Shown here: positions 61,158 through 64,000 of the stretch, piece after piece
How the letters are laid out: each line of letters starts with the position of its first letter
Position numbering within the stretch: position 1 is the first letter of the stretch
Assembly: GCA_964543905.1 (NCBI GenBank)
Contig: CAZIZO010000009.1
Coordinates: 71,560-135,559, forward strand
Direction: 5' to 3'
DNA length: 64,000 nucleotides
DNA from: GCA-016699835 sp964543905
GTDB lineage: Bacteria; Planctomycetota; Phycisphaerae; Phycisphaerales; UBA1924
Position numbers and translations under genes: made by a program
The notes under the pieces: model-generated
Told to the model about the DNA's origin: nothing
Database searches by the model: none
What the model saw: the letters and a program-made list of their open reading frames with translations, nothing else

Positions 61158-61852
61158 ATGAATCTTGAGATCGTGCCTTCCGTCCCGGCGAGACTTCGCC
61201 TAGATGGCGACGTGGGGGTGGGAGTTGGCGCGGACATGGTGTTCCCGCGCCGTGGTTGTGGTTCTCGGTCGATGGGCCACGGACGCCTCTGTCCCACCTG
61301 GGCACGACGCAGGCCGTACTTCGAAAAGGCACGAAGAGATGCAGCCGGTTGGGGTCCGCCGCGTCGATCGCCGTGTTCCGGGGCTCGGCGCAGGCGTCGA
61401 GCGATGGTGTTGGACTCGGGTTCGCCGGGATCGGCGACCCCGCGATTGATCGGCCCATCGTCGTGCTCGGGAACGATGAGGCGGACGTCCCCGAAGGCGT
61501 GCTCCGCATGATCGAGCGGCACGTCTGGCTGGCATTTCCCGAGGTGCACAGAGAGATGGTGCTCTACGCCGGAGCGTGGGAGGCCGCGGGCCTCCACGAC
61601 CACGCCCGCGGGATCGCGTACTGCACCACAGGAGCACCCGACGAGTTCCTCGAGGCCGTCAACCGAGTCTTCGAACGCGCGGGGCCCATCCGGATCGCGA
61701 TCGCCGCGGCCCATGCTGGCAGAGCATGGCCCTCCAGAGCCCGACCGGGCCCGAGGGCAACCCGGTGACGCTCACCCTCCAGATTCTGCCCCGACGGCGT
61801 GGTCGTCATGGACGACCTCTTCGACCACCTTGTTCGGTTCGAGCGCGGCTGC
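61158..61852 (+). pseudogene. Possible frameshifted gene ending in a dockerin-like segment
   Basis: Coding-like stretches (strong third-base GC) switch frames: from ATG 61158 (MNLEIVPSVPARL) to about 61250; then a second frame from about 61250 to 61720 (IVVLGNDEADVPEGVL, FLEAVNRVFERAG); a third from about 61726 to 61790 (MALQSPTGPEGN, VTLTLQILP); and a fourth-frame piece from 61793 (DGVVVMDDLFDHLVRFERGC) that mimics the GC-type dockerin end, though without a stop after GC. Either a decayed gene or sequence errors; only the middle frame is long. No domain was recognised. Confidence 0.35.
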
Positions 61853-61928
61853 AAACCCGCACACCCACCTCTTCGCGCCTTCATTATGATGTTGGATACC
61901 CGTCCAGCCTCACTACGCTTCAGGCCTC

Positions 61929-62759
61929 ATGCGTTTTACGTTCCTCGGCACGGGCACGTCGGCGGGAATTCCCGCGATCGGCTGCGACTGTGCCGTCTGC
62001 ACCAGTTCCGACCCCAGGGACAACCGCCTGCGAACGAGCGGCGCGGTGCAGTTTGTCGATGCGCGCGGCCAGCCCCGCGTGGTGCTGCTCGACGCCGGGC
62101 CCGACCTCCGCCAGCAGGCGATCCGATTCCGCGTACCGCGCGTCGATGCGATCCTCTTCACCCACAACCACGTGGACCACACGTTCGGCTTGGACGAAGT
62201 GCGGCGTTTCAACGTCGTGCAGAAGACGCCCATCGACGTCTACGCCGACGAGCACACCATGGAGCACCTCCGGCGTGTCTACAAGCACATCTTCGAGAAG
62301 GACCACAACGTCAACGAGAGTTTCGTGGCCACCCTGATCGCGCACCGCATCAAGGCCGGCGATGATCTCGATCTCTTCGGGCTGCGCGTGAGGCCGGTCC
62401 GGCTCCTCCACGGCAAGTTGCCCACGCTCGGCTATCGAATCGAGTCCCTCCCCGGCGTGAGATCGAGCGTCTTCCCCCTCGCGTACTGCACCGACGTGAG
62501 TGCCCTGCCCCCGGAAACCTGGCGAGAACTCACAGGCGTCAAGACGCTCGTTCTTGACGCCCTGCGCAAAAGGCATCATCCGACCCACCTCACGCTCGAC
62601 CAAGCGATCCGCATCGCGGAGCAGGTCAACGCCAATCGGACGTTCTTTGTCCACATGGCCCACGACTTGGGGCACGCGGAGACGCAGGCGGAGTTGCCAA
62701 AGGGGGTGTCTCTCGCGTGGGACGGGCTGGTCCTGGGTGATGAGGTGGATGCAGGATAA
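61929..62759 (+). CDS. Metallo-beta-lactamase-fold hydrolase (PhnP/YycJ-like)
   Basis: 276 residues. MRFTFLGTGTSAGIPAIGCDCAVC starts the fold as in PhnP (cyclic ribose phosphodiesterase), with a Cys pair that may bind zinc. HNHVDH is the HxHxDH metal motif; TLGYRIES, AYCTDVS, LVLDALRKRHHPTHLT and HMAHDLGH supply later metal ligands. Probably a phosphodiesterase; no phn genes nearby. Confidence 0.85.
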   Translation: MRFTFLGTGTSAGIPAIGCDCAVCTSSDPRDNRLRTSGAVQFVDARGQPRVVLLDAGPDLRQQAIRFRVPRVDAILFTHNHVDHTFGLDEVRRFNVVQKTPIDVYADEHTMEHLRRVYKHIFEKDHNVNESFVATLIAHRIKAGDDLDLFGLRVRPVRLLHGKLPTLGYRIESLPGVRSSVFPLAYCTDVSALPPETWRELTGVKTLVLDALRKRHHPTHLTLDQAIRIAEQVNANRTFFVHMAHDLGHAETQAELPKGVSLAWDGLVLGDEVDAG

Positions 62760-63041
62760 GAAGTTGTGCGCCGGGGTGCCGAGCCACCCAAAGGCCACAC
62801 CCGGTTCCCCACCGGGCGTCATGGCGTGTGGGACACCCGCCCCAGGTCATGGCACGGAGGGAAGGCGCCCCGCTGATCGCGTGAGACTTGGAAACACAAC
62901 GGCCTGGGTCAATCCCCTGGATTGGCCTTCCGCTTGACCTGAACGCGGGGGCGCGCTTTCGTAGCCCTGCCCGGGGTTGTTCCGATGGAACCGCTGGCGG
63001 CGGCAGTTGTACCAAACACACTCCGGACAGATCGACCACAC

Positions 63042-64000
63042 ATGGCCAAACGCGCACCCAAGAAGACCCCGAGCACCACGGCGACCGCGACGGCGGGCGA
63101 GGCCCCAAAGGCCGCTCCTGCGAAGAAGGGCCGCTTCTCCCGCGGGCCGGCGCGCGGGGCCGGATACACCGCGGGTCAGGCCAAGGGGCGACACCTCGTG
63201 ATCGTCGAATCGCCCAGCAAGGCGAAAACGATCAACAAGTACCTTGGCGGCGATTACTGCGTGCTCGCCTCCGTCGGCCACGTGCGCGACCTCCCGAGCC
63301 GAAACCCCAAGGGCGTCAAGAGCCCGGTCCCGGGCGTCGACTTGGAGCATGACTTCAAGCCGACGTACGTCGTGAGCGAAGAAAAGGAAAAGGTCATCGC
63401 CGATCTCAAGCGGGCGGCCAAGGACAGCCTGACCAGCGGGAAGGACGTGTGGTTCGCCACCGACTTGGACCGCGAGGGTGAGGCGATCGCGTGGCACTTG
63501 GCCGAGGAACTGGGCGTCTCGCCCAAGCAGGCAAAGCGCGTGATCTTCGCCGCCATCACCAAGGCCGAGATCGAGCGGGCGTTCCACAATCCGCACTCGA
63601 TCGACCTGGATCGCGTGAACGCGCAGCAGGCCCGGCGCATCCTCGATCGCATCGTCGGGTATCAGGTATCCCCACTTTTGTGGAAGAAGGTGGCCCGCGG
63701 CCTCTCCGCCGGGCGCGTCCAGAGCGTCGCCGTCCGCCTGATCGTCGAGCGTGAGCGCGAGATCCGGGCGTTCGTGCCGGACGAGTATTGGAGCATCGAG
63801 GCGGCGTTCACGAGCGACCTTGCCAAGGCCGCCGGCCTCGCCGAGCAGTTCGAAACGATGCTCGCCCGGCGGGACGACAAGGGAAATCCGCCCACGCTGC
63901 GGATGCAGAACGCCTGGCTCAGCGAGCACGCGGGATTCCGGGCCGTCCTCGTCGAGGTCGGGGGGAGCAAGTTTGAAATCGGGAGCCCCGGCTCCACGCC
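63042..64000 (+). CDS. topA: DNA topoisomerase I, partial (C-terminus outside window)
   Basis: The first ~319 residues. A ~45-residue Lys/Ala/Thr-rich extension precedes the Toprim domain (HLVIVESPSKAKTINKYLGG; ATDLDREGEAIAWHLAEEL), followed by RRILDRIVGYQVSPLLWKKV and GLSAGRVQSVAVRLIVERE. The active-site Tyr lies beyond the window. It relaxes negative supercoils. ATG 63042 follows a weak ribosome site. Confidence 0.93.
   Translation, partial: MAKRAPKKTPSTTATATAGEAPKAAPAKKGRFSRGPARGAGYTAGQAKGRHLVIVESPSKAKTINKYLGGDYCVLASVGHVRDLPSRNPKGVKSPVPGVDLEHDFKPTYVVSEEKEKVIADLKRAAKDSLTSGKDVWFATDLDREGEAIAWHLAEELGVSPKQAKRVIFAAITKAEIERAFHNPHSIDLDRVNAQQARRILDRIVGYQVSPLLWKKVARGLSAGRVQSVAVRLIVEREREIRAFVPDEYWSIEAAFTSDLAKAAGLAEQFETMLARRDDKGNPPTLRMQNAWLSEHAGFRAVLVEVGGSKFEIGSPGST

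Noticed and set aside
61022..61714. Minus-strand open frame opposite the frame-switching region
   Set aside because: Composition is shadow-like and third-base GC is stronger on the plus strand.

Overview
The window reads as chromosomal DNA of a high-GC member of the Planctomycetota, most likely the class Phycisphaerae. The evidence is a set of large secreted proteins that all end in the same duplicated, calcium-loop-like, Cys-bounded tail finishing exactly in Gly-Cys (what NCBI annotation calls a GC-type dockerin, as I recall), an RpoN with a long acidic insert, an elongation factor P with a PGN tip, and several small proteins of a planctomycete type. I place it by protein character only; no rRNA or tRNA gene was found. 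No insertion sequence, prophage, CRISPR array or attachment site was seen. Coding density is high and both strands are used in short runs.

Layout. 1-4.7 kb: the start of an LptB-type ABC ATPase (cut by the window edge), a DUF4870 membrane protein, an acyltransferase-3, a small PLDc_N membrane protein, a membrane-anchored Mrr-like endonuclease and an odd P-loop protein. 4.7-16.4 kb: isocitrate dehydrogenase with a clear terminator, a DUF1028/FG-GAP/dockerin-tailed secreted protein, the Mg2+ channel MgtE, a hypothetical and a very acidic protein, two coupled membrane proteins, gpsA with a coupled DCC-type thiol oxidoreductase, and a P1B metal ATPase with a CPS motif. 17-25.4 kb: a HAF-repeat dockerin-tailed protein, rpoN, recR, a GT39 glycosyltransferase, an RRM protein behind a long AT-rich leader, a pair of structured 50-bp repeats, a nucleotide-sugar epimerase and small proteins. 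25.5-34.6 kb: a GT4-GT2 fusion, an Rmd1/DUF155-like protein, a DEAD-box-type helicase (DESD), purM, a lipoprotein, yajQ, a zinc-ribbon membrane protein and ruvX.

34.7-49.7 kb is the accessory highlight. Five large secreted, dockerin-tailed genes lie on the minus strand: a propeller-like protein, two Kelch/Ig paralogues, a metzincin-type metalloprotease with six Ig domains, and a LamG protein. They are interrupted by one plus-strand prepilin-like gene. Three of the five have their own strong hairpin/T-run terminator, so they look like independently transcribed members of one surface system. With the two tailed proteins at 6.5 and 17.0 kb there are seven in the window, plus a possible frameshifted remnant at 61.2-61.9 kb.

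50-64 kb: housekeeping and sugar metabolism. DinB-like DUF1569, YceH, EF-P, shikimate kinase, xylulokinase, a ROK-type kinase overlapping an oxidoreductase-like gene, a HAD phosphatase, a BFD-like [2Fe-2S] protein, argS, a BtuF-like lipoprotein, a 7Fe-type ferredoxin, a metallo-beta-lactamase-fold hydrolase, and the start of topA, cut at the window end.
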